Origin: Blastococcus carthaginiensis
GTDB lineage: Bacteria > Actinomycetota > Actinomycetes > Mycobacteriales > Geodermatophilaceae
Assembly (NCBI RefSeq): GCF_030731085.1
Contig: NZ_JASNFN010000001.1
Span: 248,001 to 312,000 of the forward strand
DNA length: 64,000 nt
Reading direction: 5' to 3'
Shown here: piece after piece, positions 34,397 through 42,759 of the stretch
Numbering within the stretch: position 1 is the stretch's first letter
Layout: each line of letters opens with the position of its first letter
The notes under the pieces: model-generated
Database searches by the model: none
What the model was told of the DNA's origin: nothing
What the model saw: only the letters and a program-made list of their open reading frames with translations
Made by a program: the position numbers and the translations under genes

Positions 34397-34401
34397 GCCG
34401 A

Positions 34402-34474
34402 GACCCGGGCATAGGAAGCTTTACGTGTGGAACTGGCCTCGAAACCGTAGGTAAAGCTTCCTATGCCCCGGGTC
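34402..34474. repeat. Long palindrome between convergent genes
   Basis: A 23-bp stem with a one-base bulge (34402-34424 with 34451-34474; contains ATAGGAAGCTTTAC) and a 26-base loop. It begins five bases after one stop codon and its last bases overlap the stop codon of the opposite gene. The stem is far more AT-rich than the surroundings. It is a bidirectional terminator or a dispersed palindromic element. Confidence 0.7.
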
Positions 34475-35171
34475 AGCGCGGGACCCGGGCGGCCGCCGAG
34501 GCGATGCCCAGCCAGGTGTGCCGGTTGCCCGCCCAGCACCAGCCGACCTTGGGGGCGCCCCGGCGCTCGCGCCCGTCGCGTCCGGTGCCGTTGCTGATCC
34601 ACAGCGCCGGCGTCCGGGCGTCGAGGCGGCCGTCGCTCTTCCGCAGCCGGGAGCCCACGGTCATGAAGCAGGCGTTGCGCTCGAGCACCTCGGGGCACTG
34701 CAGCAGCCAGTGCACGCCCTCGCCCAGCGTGAGCGGGGTCCGGCCGGCGGCGCCGAGGGCGGGGAGCGCTTCGTCGGGGCTCCAGTTCCGCATCCCGTCA
34801 CCCCGGTCGAGCCCGGTGACGGCGTAGACCGCGTCCGCGGGGAGCTCCACCCCGCCGGCGGGGCCGAACGCGTCGACGTCGGTCATGTCCTCGACGACGA
34901 AACCGGGCCGGCCGTCGAGCTCGAGCAGCGGGGCGAGCGCCGACACCGGGGCCCGGTCGGGGTGCACCACCAGCAGGGCACCCGGGGGGAGGGTGCCCGC
35001 GGCGGCGCGGAGCTCCGCCGGGTCGAGGCCGGCGATCCCGGGCACGCCGAGGGCGATCAACCGCTCGGCCTGCGCGGTGGCGGCCGGGAGCGGGGCGGCC
35101 GGGAGGGGGGCGGCCGGGAGCGGGGCGAGCGGGAGCGGCGCGAGCGGGTGAGCGGTGGGCGTGGTGGGCAC
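34473..35171 (-). CDS. DUF5701 family protein
   Basis: A 232-residue protein of unknown function. Residues 8-32 are repeats of a PLPAA/PLPLA unit encoded by a tandem GC-rich DNA repeat (35075-35150). The rest matches the actinobacterial DUF5701 pattern: LELDGRPGFVVEDMTDVDAF, VYAVTGLDRGDGMRNWSPDEAL, GRTPLTLGEGVHW, CFMTVGSRLRK and the end GAPKVGWCWAGNRHTWLGIAS. No membrane helix. The N-terminal repeat may vary between strains. Confidence 0.85.
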   Translation of the reverse strand: MPTTPTAHPLAPLPLAPLPAAPLPAAPLPAATAQAERLIALGVPGIAGLDPAELRAAAGTLPPGALLVVHPDRAPVSALAPLLELDGRPGFVVEDMTDVDAFGPAGGVELPADAVYAVTGLDRGDGMRNWSPDEALPALGAAGRTPLTLGEGVHWLLQCPEVLERNACFMTVGSRLRKSDGRLDARTPALWISNGTGRDGRERRGAPKVGWCWAGNRHTWLGIASAAARVPR

Positions 35172-35342
35172 GGCGGGACCTCCGAGGCGGCGAGGGGGTT
35201 GCCGCTCAACGCGGGTGGGGCTGGTGAGGTTCCCGTCGGAGGTGGCCGGCCGGGCGCGGATCCGGTCGGTGACCAGCGAGGACGGTCCGGCGACAAGGCG
35301 CGGTGCGCGCGAGCGCCTCGGAGGCGAGGTGACGGACGCCGG

Positions 35343-35348
35343 TACGCT
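35343..35348 (+). promoter_or_regulatory. -10 element deciding the purF start
   Basis: TACGCT seven bases before GTG 35356, the same layout as purS and mscR. It argues for a leaderless start here rather than GTG 35329. Confidence 0.5.
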
Positions 35349-35355
35349 CGACCTC

Positions 35356-36894
35356 GTGCCCCGTGGTGATGGACGGCTGACGCACGACCTCGATCCCCAG
35401 TTCCCCGGCCCCCAGGACGCCTGCGGCGTCTTCGGTGTCTGGGCGCCGGGTGAGGAGGTCGCGAAGCTGACCTATTTCGGCCTGTACGCCCTGCAGCACC
35501 GAGGGCAGGAGGCGGCCGGCATCGCGGTGTCCGACGGCGTCTCGGTCGTCGTCTACAAGGACCTCGGCCTGGTCAGCCAGGTCTTCGACGAGCCGACCCT
35601 CGGCAGCCTGCGCGGCCACCTGGCGGTCGGCCACGCCCGGTACTCCACCACCGGGGCCTCCACCTGGGAGAACGCCCAGCCCACGTTCCGCACCACCGAG
35701 GCCGGCACCGGCCTGGCGCTGTGCCACAACGGCAACCTGGTGAACACCGCCGAGCTCGCCAGCAGGGCCGCCGACGCCGGGGTTCCGGGTGCCTTCGTGG
35801 CCACCAACGACTCCGACCTGGTCACCGCGCTCATCGCCGCCCGCCCCGACCTCTCGGTCGAGGCCGCCGCCATGGAGGTGCTGCCGCAGCTGCGCGGCGC
35901 GTTCAGCCTCACCTTCATGGACGAGGACACGCTCTACGCCGCCCGCGACCCGCAGGGCGTGCGGCCGCTGGTGCTCGGCCGCCTGGAGCGCGGCTGGGTC
36001 GTGGCCAGCGAGACGGCGGCACTCGACATCGTCGGGGCCTCGGTGGTCCGCGAGGTCGAGCCCGGTGAGCTGATCGCGATCGACGAGAACGGCCTGCGCA
36101 GCCAGCACTTCGCCCCTGCCGACCCCAAGGGCTGCGTCTTCGAGTACGTCTACCTCGCCCGCCCGGACACCACGATCTCCGGCCGCGGGGTGCACGCCGC
36201 CCGCGTCGAGATCGGCCGGCGGCTGGCCGCCGAGCACCCGGCCGAGGCCGATCTGGTCATCCCGGTCCCCGAGTCCGGCGTGCCGGCCGCGGTCGGGTAC
36301 GCCGAGGCATCGGGCATCCCCTACGGGCTGGGCCTGGTCAAGAACTCCTACGTCGGGCGCACGTTCATCCAGCCCAGCCAGACCATCCGGCAGCTGGGCA
36401 TCCGGCTCAAGCTGAACCCGCTGCGCGACGTCATCCGCGGCAAGCGGCTGGTCGTCGTCGACGACTCGATCGTGCGCGGCAACACCCAGCGGGCGCTGAT
36501 CCGGATGCTGCGCGAGGCCGGGGCGGTGGAGGTTCACGTGCGGATCGCCTCCCCCCCGGTCAAGTGGCCCTGCTTCTACGGGATCGACTTCGCCAGCCGG
36601 GCCGAGCTCATCGCCAACGGCCTGGACATCGACGGCGTCCGCGCCTCGATCAACGCCGACTCGCTGGGCTACGTCTCCGAGCAGGGGCTGATCGCCGCCA
36701 CCGAGCAGCCGGTCAACCGGCTGTGCACCGCCTGCTTCACCGGCGAGTACCCGATCGACCTCGGCGAGCCCGAGGTGCTCGGCAAGCACGTGCTCGAGGG
36801 CATCGGTCAGCGTGCCGTGAGTGGCTGGACCGGGCAGCAGGCCGGCAGCGCGATCGTGCCCGGTGGCGCCGAGGACGCGCTGAGGCGGCCGTGA
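35356..36894 (+). CDS. purF: Amidophosphoribosyltransferase
   Basis: A 512-residue enzyme converting PRPP and glutamine to phosphoribosylamine, the committed step of purine synthesis. A 22-residue propeptide precedes the Ntn nucleophile Cys23 in DACGVFGVWAPG. The glutaminase half has LQHRGQEAAGIAV and GHARYSTTG; the transferase half has the PRPP loop RLVVVDDSIVRGNT (about 365-378). CVFEYVYLARPD and the cluster-type cysteines near the end (CTACFTGEYP) suggest the Fe-S-containing class. The start is GTG 35356; GTG 35329 with GGAGGCGAG is an alternative adding nine residues. It overlaps purM by GTGA. Confidence 0.97.
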   Translation: MPRGDGRLTHDLDPQFPGPQDACGVFGVWAPGEEVAKLTYFGLYALQHRGQEAAGIAVSDGVSVVVYKDLGLVSQVFDEPTLGSLRGHLAVGHARYSTTGASTWENAQPTFRTTEAGTGLALCHNGNLVNTAELASRAADAGVPGAFVATNDSDLVTALIAARPDLSVEAAAMEVLPQLRGAFSLTFMDEDTLYAARDPQGVRPLVLGRLERGWVVASETAALDIVGASVVREVEPGELIAIDENGLRSQHFAPADPKGCVFEYVYLARPDTTISGRGVHAARVEIGRRLAAEHPAEADLVIPVPESGVPAAVGYAEASGIPYGLGLVKNSYVGRTFIQPSQTIRQLGIRLKLNPLRDVIRGKRLVVVDDSIVRGNTQRALIRMLREAGAVEVHVRIASPPVKWPCFYGIDFASRAELIANGLDIDGVRASINADSLGYVSEQGLIAATEQPVNRLCTACFTGEYPIDLGEPEVLGKHVLEGIGQRAVSGWTGQQAGSAIVPGGAEDALRRP

Positions 36895-37949
36895 GCGAGA
36901 CGTTCACCTACGCCGCCTCCGGTGTCGACATCGACGCCGGTGAGCGTGCCGTCACCCTGATGAAGGCCGCGGTCGAGCGCACCCACCGGCCGGAGGTCGT
37001 GGGCGGGCTCGGTGGGTTCGCCGGCCTCTTCGCCCTCGACGTGCAGAAGTACCGGCGGCCGCTGCTGGCCTCCTCCACCGACGGCGTCGGGACGAAGCTC
37101 GCCCTGGCCCGGCAGCTGGACCGGCACGACACGGTCGGCATCGACCTGGTCGCGATGGTCGTCGACGACCTGGTCGCCTGCGGCGCCGAGCCGCTGTTCC
37201 TCCAGGACTACGTGGCCTGCGGCACGGTCGTGCCGGAGCGCATCGCGGCCATCGTCACCGGCATCGCCGCCGGCTGCACGCTGGCCGGCGCCGCGCTGGT
37301 CGGGGGCGAGACCGCCGAGCACGGCGACCTCATGGACGCCGACGAGTACGACCTCGCCGCCACCGCGGTCGGGGTCGTGGAGGCCGACGCCGTGCTGGGC
37401 CCCGAGCGGGTGCGCGCCGGCGACGCGGTGATCGCCATGGCCTCCAGCGGCTTCCACTCCAACGGCTACTCGCTGGTGCGGCGCGTCGTCTCCGCCGCCG
37501 GGCTGGACCTCACCGCCACGCCGGCGGGCCTGGACCGGCCGCTGGGCGACGAACTGCTGGAACCCACCCGCATCTACGCCCGTGACTGCCTCGCCCTGGT
37601 CGCGGAACTCGGCGTCGGGGCGGTGCACGCCTACGCCCACATCACCGGCGGCGGGCTGGCCGGGAACACCGCGCGGGTCGTCCCCGAGGGCCTGCAGGCG
37701 GTCCTGGACCGCTCCACCTGGGCGCTCCCGGCCGCCGTCCGACTCATGGAGGAGCACGGGGTGCCGCGGGCGGAGAGCGAGCGGGCCTTCAACTGCGGCG
37801 TCGGCATGGTGGCGTCGGTGGCGCCGGAGCAGGCGGACGCCGCCGTCGCGCTGCTCACCGCGCGCGGCGTGCCCGCGTGGGTCGCCGGCACCGTGCGCGA
37901 GCACGCCGGCGGCGCGCCGGCCGCCGAGCTCGTCGGCACCTACCGCTGA
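36891..37949 (+). CDS. purM: Phosphoribosylformylglycinamidine cyclo-ligase
   Basis: A 352-residue AIR synthetase that closes the imidazole ring with ATP. It shows the family text TYAASGVDIDAGE at the start, LLASSTDGVGTKLALA, DLVACGAEPLFLQDY, GGETAEHGDLM, MASSGFHSNGYSLVR and AYAHITGGGLAGNTARV. The GTG start overlaps the purF stop. A hairpin follows, then the convergent DUF3073 gene that often accompanies purM in actinobacteria. Confidence 0.97.
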   Translation: MSETFTYAASGVDIDAGERAVTLMKAAVERTHRPEVVGGLGGFAGLFALDVQKYRRPLLASSTDGVGTKLALARQLDRHDTVGIDLVAMVVDDLVACGAEPLFLQDYVACGTVVPERIAAIVTGIAAGCTLAGAALVGGETAEHGDLMDADEYDLAATAVGVVEADAVLGPERVRAGDAVIAMASSGFHSNGYSLVRRVVSAAGLDLTATPAGLDRPLGDELLEPTRIYARDCLALVAELGVGAVHAYAHITGGGLAGNTARVVPEGLQAVLDRSTWALPAAVRLMEEHGVPRAESERAFNCGVGMVASVAPEQADAAVALLTARGVPAWVAGTVREHAGGAPAAELVGTYR

Positions 37950-38089
37950 CGACGCCCCGGGCGTTCCACCCCGGGTCCGTGGTCGCCGGCTGAGCGCTGC
38001 GGAGCCGGGGCGGCGACGACGTGCCCGGGATCACGCGGGCTCAGGGCTCGCGCGGCGCCGCCGGACGACCCGGATCCCGGCACGCAACG

Positions 38090-38127
38090 CCACGACACCG
38101 CTGCCCCGGAGGGCTGCGGTGTCGTGG
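38090..38127. terminator. Bidirectional terminator hairpin
   Basis: A 12-bp perfect stem (38090-38101 with 38116-38127; arm CCACGACACCGC) between purM and the convergent DUF3073 gene. The arm resembles part of repeat R1. The rest of 37950-38158 shows no gene. Confidence 0.6.
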
Positions 38128-38158
38128 GATCGGACGGATCAGCTGGTCGGGCCGCCGG

Positions 38159-38380
38159 TCAGCGGCTGGCCGCCCAGTCGTCGTCCGAGTCGTCGTCCGC
38201 CCAGCGGTCGGCGTACTCGTCGTCCTCGTCCTCGTCGTCGTTCGCCGCGCTGGGCGCGGTGTACGTCGACGGAGAACCGGCCAGCTCCCGCTGCAGCGCG
38301 GAGAGGTCGGTGTTCGGTGAGCTGTACTTGAGCTCACGGGCCACGCGTGTCTGCTTGGCCTTCGCTCGGCCGCGCCCCAT
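38159..38380 (-). CDS. DUF3073 protein
   Basis: A 73-residue protein. It has a basic start MGRGRAKAKQTRVAREL, a middle YSSPNTDLSALQREL and a strongly acidic tail rich in Asp and Glu. This is the full pattern of DUF3073, a small actinobacterial family of unknown function usually found next to purM. Confidence 0.9.
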   Translation of the reverse strand: MGRGRAKAKQTRVARELKYSSPNTDLSALQRELAGSPSTYTAPSAANDDEDEDDEYADRWADDDSDDDWAASR

Positions 38381-38542
38381 CGGCTCGACCCCCTCATTAC
38401 GGAGTGCGGAGGCCCAGCCAAGCGGCTGATGCGGCCCGCGTGGCGACCCCGACTGAGTGACTATGTCTCGGACAACATTACGACACGGATCGGCGAGGGG
38501 CACACGCCCTCCCCCTCCCGAGGTGCGCGAGCCCTCCGCCGC

Positions 38543-39607
38543 TCAGCGCGGGAGCCGGATCGTGGCCAGCCGGCCGACCGAGTCGATCCGCTCCTGGGCC
38601 AGCCGGTCGGCGGCGACGGCGGGGGAGACGCCCTCGGCGTCGGCCAGCGCGAACACCCGCAGGGCGACGTCGAAGATCCCCGACGCCTTGGCCCGGGCGC
38701 GGTCGAACGAGAAGCCGTGCCGCTCGTCCTCCACCTGGATCACGCCGCCGGCGTTCACCAGGTAGTCGGGTGCGTAGAGGATGCCGCGGGCGCGCAGCCG
38801 CTCGGCCGCTTCCGGGTCGGCGAGCTGGTTGTTCGCGCCGCCGCAGATGATCCGGCCGGTCAGCGCCGCCACGGTCTCCTCGTCCAGCGCCCCGCCGAGG
38901 GCGCAGGGTGCGTAGACGTCGTGCGGCGTCCGCACCAGGGCGGCGGTGTCGGCGGCGGCGCGCACCTGCGGGTGCCGGGTCCGCACCCGCTCCACGGCGC
39001 CGGGATCGACGTCGGTGACCACCACGTCGGCGCCGTCCTGGACCAGGTGGTCCACGAGCCACGAGCCGACCTTGCCCACGCCCGCCACGGCGACCGTCCG
39101 GTCCGCCAGCGACGGCGTCCCCCAGCAGTGCTGGGCGGCCGCCCGCATGCCCTGGAAGACCCCGTAGGCGGTCAGCACGGAGGAGTCGCCGCACCCGCCG
39201 TAGGCCTCCGACCGGCCGTGCGCATACCGCGTCTCGCGGCCCACGAGGTCGAGGTCGGCGTTGGACGTGCCGACGTCGCAGGCGGTGAGGTAGCGCCCGC
39301 CCAGCGACTCCACGAACCGCCCGTAGGCCCGCAGCAGCGCCTCGGTCCTGTCGGTGCGCGGATCCCCGATGATCACGGCCTTGCCGCCGCCGAGGTCCAG
39401 GCCGGCCAGGCTGTTCTTGTACGACATGGCGGCCGAGAGCCGCAGCACGTCGGCCACCGCCGCGTCCTCGTCGGCGTAGGGGTAGAAGCGCGTGCCCCCC
39501 AGCGCCGGCCCGAGCGCGGTCGAGTGGATGGCGATGATCGCCCTCAACCCCGATCGGGGATCGCTGCAGAAGACGACCTGCTCATGACCGGATGTCAGCA
39601 CGTCCAC
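38543..39607 (-). CDS. Leucine/valine (branched-chain amino acid) dehydrogenase
   Basis: A 354-residue NAD-dependent Glu/Leu/Phe/Val dehydrogenase catalysing reversible oxidative deamination. The family's catalytic segment GLDLGGGKAVIIGD contains Lys76, with Lys64 in MSYKNSLAG. The Rossmann motif is VAVAGVGKVGSWLVDHL, and APCALGGALDEETV with ICGGANNQLAD follows. The size suits leucine or valine dehydrogenase rather than the larger glutamate enzymes. The GTG start lies six bases after a TAGGCT hexamer (leaderless). Confidence 0.9.
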   Translation of the reverse strand: MDVLTSGHEQVVFCSDPRSGLRAIIAIHSTALGPALGGTRFYPYADEDAAVADVLRLSAAMSYKNSLAGLDLGGGKAVIIGDPRTDRTEALLRAYGRFVESLGGRYLTACDVGTSNADLDLVGRETRYAHGRSEAYGGCGDSSVLTAYGVFQGMRAAAQHCWGTPSLADRTVAVAGVGKVGSWLVDHLVQDGADVVVTDVDPGAVERVRTRHPQVRAAADTAALVRTPHDVYAPCALGGALDEETVAALTGRIICGGANNQLADPEAAERLRARGILYAPDYLVNAGGVIQVEDERHGFSFDRARAKASGIFDVALRVFALADAEGVSPAVAADRLAQERIDSVGRLATIRLPR

Positions 39608-39613
39608 GATGAG

Positions 39614-39619
39614 AGCCTA
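39614..39619 (-). promoter_or_regulatory. -10 element for the amino acid dehydrogenase
   Basis: TAGGCT on the minus strand, six bases before the GTG at 39607. Confidence 0.5.
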
Positions 39620-39646
39620 GGCCGCCCGGACGGCGTGGAGCGCCCG

Positions 39647-39712
39647 ATGGGCACGCTCTCCGGCGGCGAGCGGCAGTCGGTGGCGATCGCGCTCGCGCAC
39701 GAGCTGGAGCGG
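39647..39712 (+). pseudogene. Possible remnant of an ABC transporter ATPase (signature motif only)
   Basis: In the 291-bp gap between two divergent genes, one frame reads MGTLSGGERQSVAIALAHEL. This is close to the ABC signature and following helix, ending where the family expects the Walker B strand, but Walker A and B are absent. A chance match of this length is unlikely, though not excluded. The rest of the gap, 39713-39898, shows no gene. Confidence 0.3.
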
Positions 39713-39898
39713 CCCGGCGGCCAGTGCGGGGTGGTCGGGCAGGCCGCCGGTGTCGACATACCGATCGCAGCGAGACGGTCACCGAGCGTTCTCAGCGCGG
39801 CCCGGCGTGGGCACCGCGTGTTGCCTTTGTGACTCCCGGTGACAGTGGGACCGTTCGCAGGCCACACCGCCCCACCCTCTTCCCCAGGGAGCGAGCAC

Positions 39899-41278
39899 AT
39901 GTCCCAGCGCCGTTCGCACGGACCGGCGACTCCGCGGGCCGGCCGCCGCTGTCCCGTCGCGGGCCGCTCACCCCGCCCGCTGCGCACCGCCCTGGTCGGG
40001 GTCGTCGCCGGAGCCGCGCTGGTGCTCACGACTGCGCCCGCCGTCGCCGTGCCGGCGCCCCCGCCGAACCCGACCGACGGCCAGATCGGCGCGGCGCGGA
40101 GCCAGCAGGACGCGGCCGCCGCGGAGGTGGGCCGGATCCGCGCCCTCGTCGCCACCGCCGAGGCCGACCTCGAGCGCGTCGGCGTGCTGGCCGAGGCCGC
40201 CGGGACGGCCTACGAGGCGGCGGTGGAGGAGCTGCAGCTGGCCCAGGAGGCCGCGGACCGGGCGGCCGCCGAGCTGCGGGCCGCCGACGAGGCGGTCGTG
40301 GCGGCGGAGCAGCGGATCGCGGAGTTCTCCCGCGACAGCTACATGAACGGCGGAAGCCTGACCAGCTCCGCGGCCCTGCTGGACTCCGAGGGGCCCGGCG
40401 AGCTGATCCAGCGCGCCGCGATGCTCGACTACGTCGCGGCCAACCAGCTCGACGTCCTGGGCCAGTTCGAGATCGCCCGCGTCCGGCAGGCCAACGCCGA
40501 GTCGAGCGCGCGGGCGACGCGCGACGAGCGCGCGACCGCGGAGGACACCGCCGAGGCCGCCAAGGCGGCGGCCGACGCGCAGCTCGCCACCCAGCAGGCG
40601 GCCTACGCCGAGATCGAGGCGCAGAAGGCGGAGTATGAGCAGCAGCTCCAGGCGGCCCAGATCCAGCTCCTCGAGCTGCAGGGCGCGCGCAACGCCTACG
40701 ACCAGTGGGCCGCGCAGAAGGCCGCCGAGGAGGCCGCCGCGCGGGAGGCGGCCGAGCGCGCCGCCCGGGAGGCCGAAGCCGAGGCGGAAGCGGCCCGGAA
40801 CCGTGCCAACGCGGGCGGCGACAGCAGCAGCGGGGGTGGCGATGGCGGCGGCGGTGCGGTCGGCGGGTCCGGGTACGTCAAGCCGACGTCGGGCCGGGTG
40901 TCCAGCTGCTACGGCTGGCGCTGGGGGGCCCTGCACGGGGGCGTGGACATCGCCGCCCCGATCGGGACTCCCGTGTACGCGGTCACCAGCGGCGTCGTGC
41001 GGCGCGCCGGCACCGCCACCGGCTTCGGCTACGCGGTCTACATCGAGGGCGACGACGGCGCGGTCACCGTGTACGGCCACGTCAACCGGTACTTCGTCTC
41101 CGCCGGTGAGCGCGTGTCGGCGGGGGAGCGGATCGCCGAGGTCGGCAACCGGGGCCAGTCCACCGGCCCGCACCTGCACTTCGAGGTCCACCCGAGCGGG
41201 CGGATGCACGGTGGTCACGTCGACCCCGTGCCGTGGCTCAACGCGCGCGGGGTGTTCGTCGGCGGCTGCGGCGGCTGA
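39899..41278 (+). CDS. Secreted M23 family peptidase with coiled-coil domain
   Basis: A 459-residue cell-wall hydrolase. A long signal peptide (about 1-50, with TALVGVVAGAALVLTTAPAVA) is followed by a coiled coil rich in Ala, Glu and Gln (about 60-300), of the type seen in RipA- and EnvC-like proteins. A Gly/Ser linker (about 305-325) leads to the C-terminal LytM domain. Its zinc ligands are in HGGVDIAAPIG and GPHLHFEVHPSG. It should cut peptidoglycan cross-links during growth or division. The ATG has an AGGGAG site. I looked for a c-di-AMP riboswitch upstream and did not find one. Confidence 0.92.
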   Translation: MSQRRSHGPATPRAGRRCPVAGRSPRPLRTALVGVVAGAALVLTTAPAVAVPAPPPNPTDGQIGAARSQQDAAAAEVGRIRALVATAEADLERVGVLAEAAGTAYEAAVEELQLAQEAADRAAAELRAADEAVVAAEQRIAEFSRDSYMNGGSLTSSAALLDSEGPGELIQRAAMLDYVAANQLDVLGQFEIARVRQANAESSARATRDERATAEDTAEAAKAAADAQLATQQAAYAEIEAQKAEYEQQLQAAQIQLLELQGARNAYDQWAAQKAAEEAAAREAAERAAREAEAEAEAARNRANAGGDSSSGGGDGGGGAVGGSGYVKPTSGRVSSCYGWRWGALHGGVDIAAPIGTPVYAVTSGVVRRAGTATGFGYAVYIEGDDGAVTVYGHVNRYFVSAGERVSAGERIAEVGNRGQSTGPHLHFEVHPSGRMHGGHVDPVPWLNARGVFVGGCGG

Positions 41279-41300
41279 GCGCGGGCCGCGCCGCCGGCGC

Positions 41301-41831
41301 TCAGCCGGTCGGCGCGCTCTCCTCGGTGGGCAGGCCCAGCCCGCACTCCTCGACCAGGTACTGCTCCACGTTGTCGGAGGACTGGCTCAGCTCCTGCTGC
41401 AGCGGGGCGAGCCGCTCCTGGAGGGTGGCCAGCGCGTTCGGGTCGGTGGGGTCGATGTCCTGCAGCGTGGTCGCGATCTCCTCGACGCCGTCGGCCAGCG
41501 CGTTCCAGTCCGCGGCGAGCTCCTCGGGCGCCTCGATCGCGCGGATCTCCTCCGCCGCGTCCCGGAAGGTCTGCGGCAGGTCGGCGGGGTTCCCGGTCGT
41601 GGCGTTGCTGGTGAGCCGTTCCACGATGCCGGTCGCCTCCGTGCAGAACTCGCTGCCGGCGGCGGACGGGGTCCCGGAGGCGGTGGTCTCCTCGGGCGCC
41701 GAGGTCTGCTGGGAGGCGGTGGTCTCCTCGGACGCGGTGGTGTCCTCGGGCTCCGAGCCGCTGCAGCCGGCGAGCAGGGCGAGGGCGGTCGCGGCGGGGA
41801 GCAGGCCGGAGCGGAGGAGGGAGCGATGCAT
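41301..41831 (-). CDS. Lipoprotein, function unknown
   Basis: A 176-residue protein with a signal peptide ending in the lipobox LLAGC, then a Thr/Ser/Glu-rich linker (about 25-60) and a helical domain of about 115 residues (AEEIRAIEAPEELAADW, ALATLQERLAPLQQEL). The domain holds two cysteines that may pair. The ATG lies six bases after TACCCT (leaderless). Its promoter is back to back with that of the next operon. Confidence 0.82.
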   Translation of the reverse strand: MHRSLLRSGLLPAATALALLAGCSGSEPEDTTASEETTASQQTSAPEETTASGTPSAAGSEFCTEATGIVERLTSNATTGNPADLPQTFRDAAEEIRAIEAPEELAADWNALADGVEEIATTLQDIDPTDPNALATLQERLAPLQQELSQSSDNVEQYLVEECGLGLPTEESAPTG

Positions 41832-41837
41832 GGGCGG

Positions 41838-41882
41838 AGGGTAGCGGCCGGCTGGGCGTCGCGGCAGCCGCGCGGCTAGCGT
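41838..41882. promoter_or_regulatory. Back-to-back leaderless promoters
   Basis: TACCCT on the minus strand (41838-41843), six bases before ATG 41831, and TAGCGT on the plus strand (41877-41882), seven bases before GTG 41890. The two -10 elements lie 33 bp apart and fire in opposite directions. Confidence 0.5.
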
Positions 41883-41889
41883 GCCCGGC

Positions 41890-42759
41890 GTGGCCGTTCC
41901 GACCGATCCCCGTGCCTCGTGGGGGCTGCCCGCGCCCGGCGCGCTGCCGCGCACCGCCGAGCTGGAGCCGCTGGTCACCCGGGTCCTGGCGCCCAACCCC
42001 TCGCCGATGACCCTCGACGGCACGAACACCTACGTGGTCGGTGCGCCCGGCAGCGGCCAGGTGGTGCTGGTCGACCCGGGGCCCGACGACCCCGCCCACC
42101 TGGCGGCCGTGGAGGCGGTGCTCGCCGCCCGGGCGGCGCGCTGCGTGGCGGTCCTGGTCACCCACCACCACGGCGACCACGCCGAGGCGGCGCTGCCGTG
42201 GGGTGCCCGTCTCGACGCGCCCGTCGCCGCCGCGTCCGGCGACGTCGCCGGGCCGGACGGGCGGCTGCTGGCCCCGGGGGAGCGGCTCCCCCTGGCCGGC
42301 ACGGCGATCGACGTCGTCGGCACCCCCGGTCACACCGCCGACCACCTGGCGTTCCGCCTGGAGTCGGGGGCCGTCCTGGTGGGCGACCACGTGCTGGGGC
42401 GAGGGACGTCGGTCGTCACCCACCCCGAGGGCGACGTGGTGGCCTACCTGGAGTCGCTGCGCCGGGTGCACGACCTGGGCCCCAGCGCCCTCTACTGCGG
42501 CCACGGTCCGGAGCTGACCACCGACCCCGGCGCGGTGCTCGAGTACTACCTGGTTCACCGGGCGCACCGCGAGCAGCAGCTGCTCGACGCCCTCGCCGCC
42601 GGAGCCGGCAGCGTCGACGAGCTGGTCGCCTCCGTCTACGCCGACGTGCCCCGCGAGGTGTGGCCGGCGGCCGCGCAGTCGACCCGGGCCACGCTGGACA
42701 AGCTCGCCGCCGACGGCCGCGTGGAGCTCACCGGCGACGGCGGGGTGCGACCGGCGTGA
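41890..42759 (+). CDS. MBL-fold metallo-hydrolase, LACTB2-like
   Basis: A 289-residue hydrolase. The N-terminal metallo-beta-lactamase domain has NPSPMTLDGTNTYVV and the metal motif VTHHHGDHAEA (His92, His94, Asp96, His97), with GTPGHTADHL and YCGHGPEL supplying further ligands. The last 70 residues look like the winged helix of LACTB2-type enzymes. GTG 41890 is chosen over the in-frame GTG 41881 because the latter overlaps the TAGCGT -10. First gene of a three-gene coupled operon. Confidence 0.88.
   Translation: MAVPTDPRASWGLPAPGALPRTAELEPLVTRVLAPNPSPMTLDGTNTYVVGAPGSGQVVLVDPGPDDPAHLAAVEAVLAARAARCVAVLVTHHHGDHAEAALPWGARLDAPVAAASGDVAGPDGRLLAPGERLPLAGTAIDVVGTPGHTADHLAFRLESGAVLVGDHVLGRGTSVVTHPEGDVVAYLESLRRVHDLGPSALYCGHGPELTTDPGAVLEYYLVHRAHREQQLLDALAAGAGSVDELVASVYADVPREVWPAAAQSTRATLDKLAADGRVELTGDGGVRPA

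Noticed and set aside
39713..39898. Possible c-di-AMP (ydaO) riboswitch before the M23 gene
   Set aside because: Cell-wall hydrolase genes of actinobacteria often have one, but I could not find its conserved core here.
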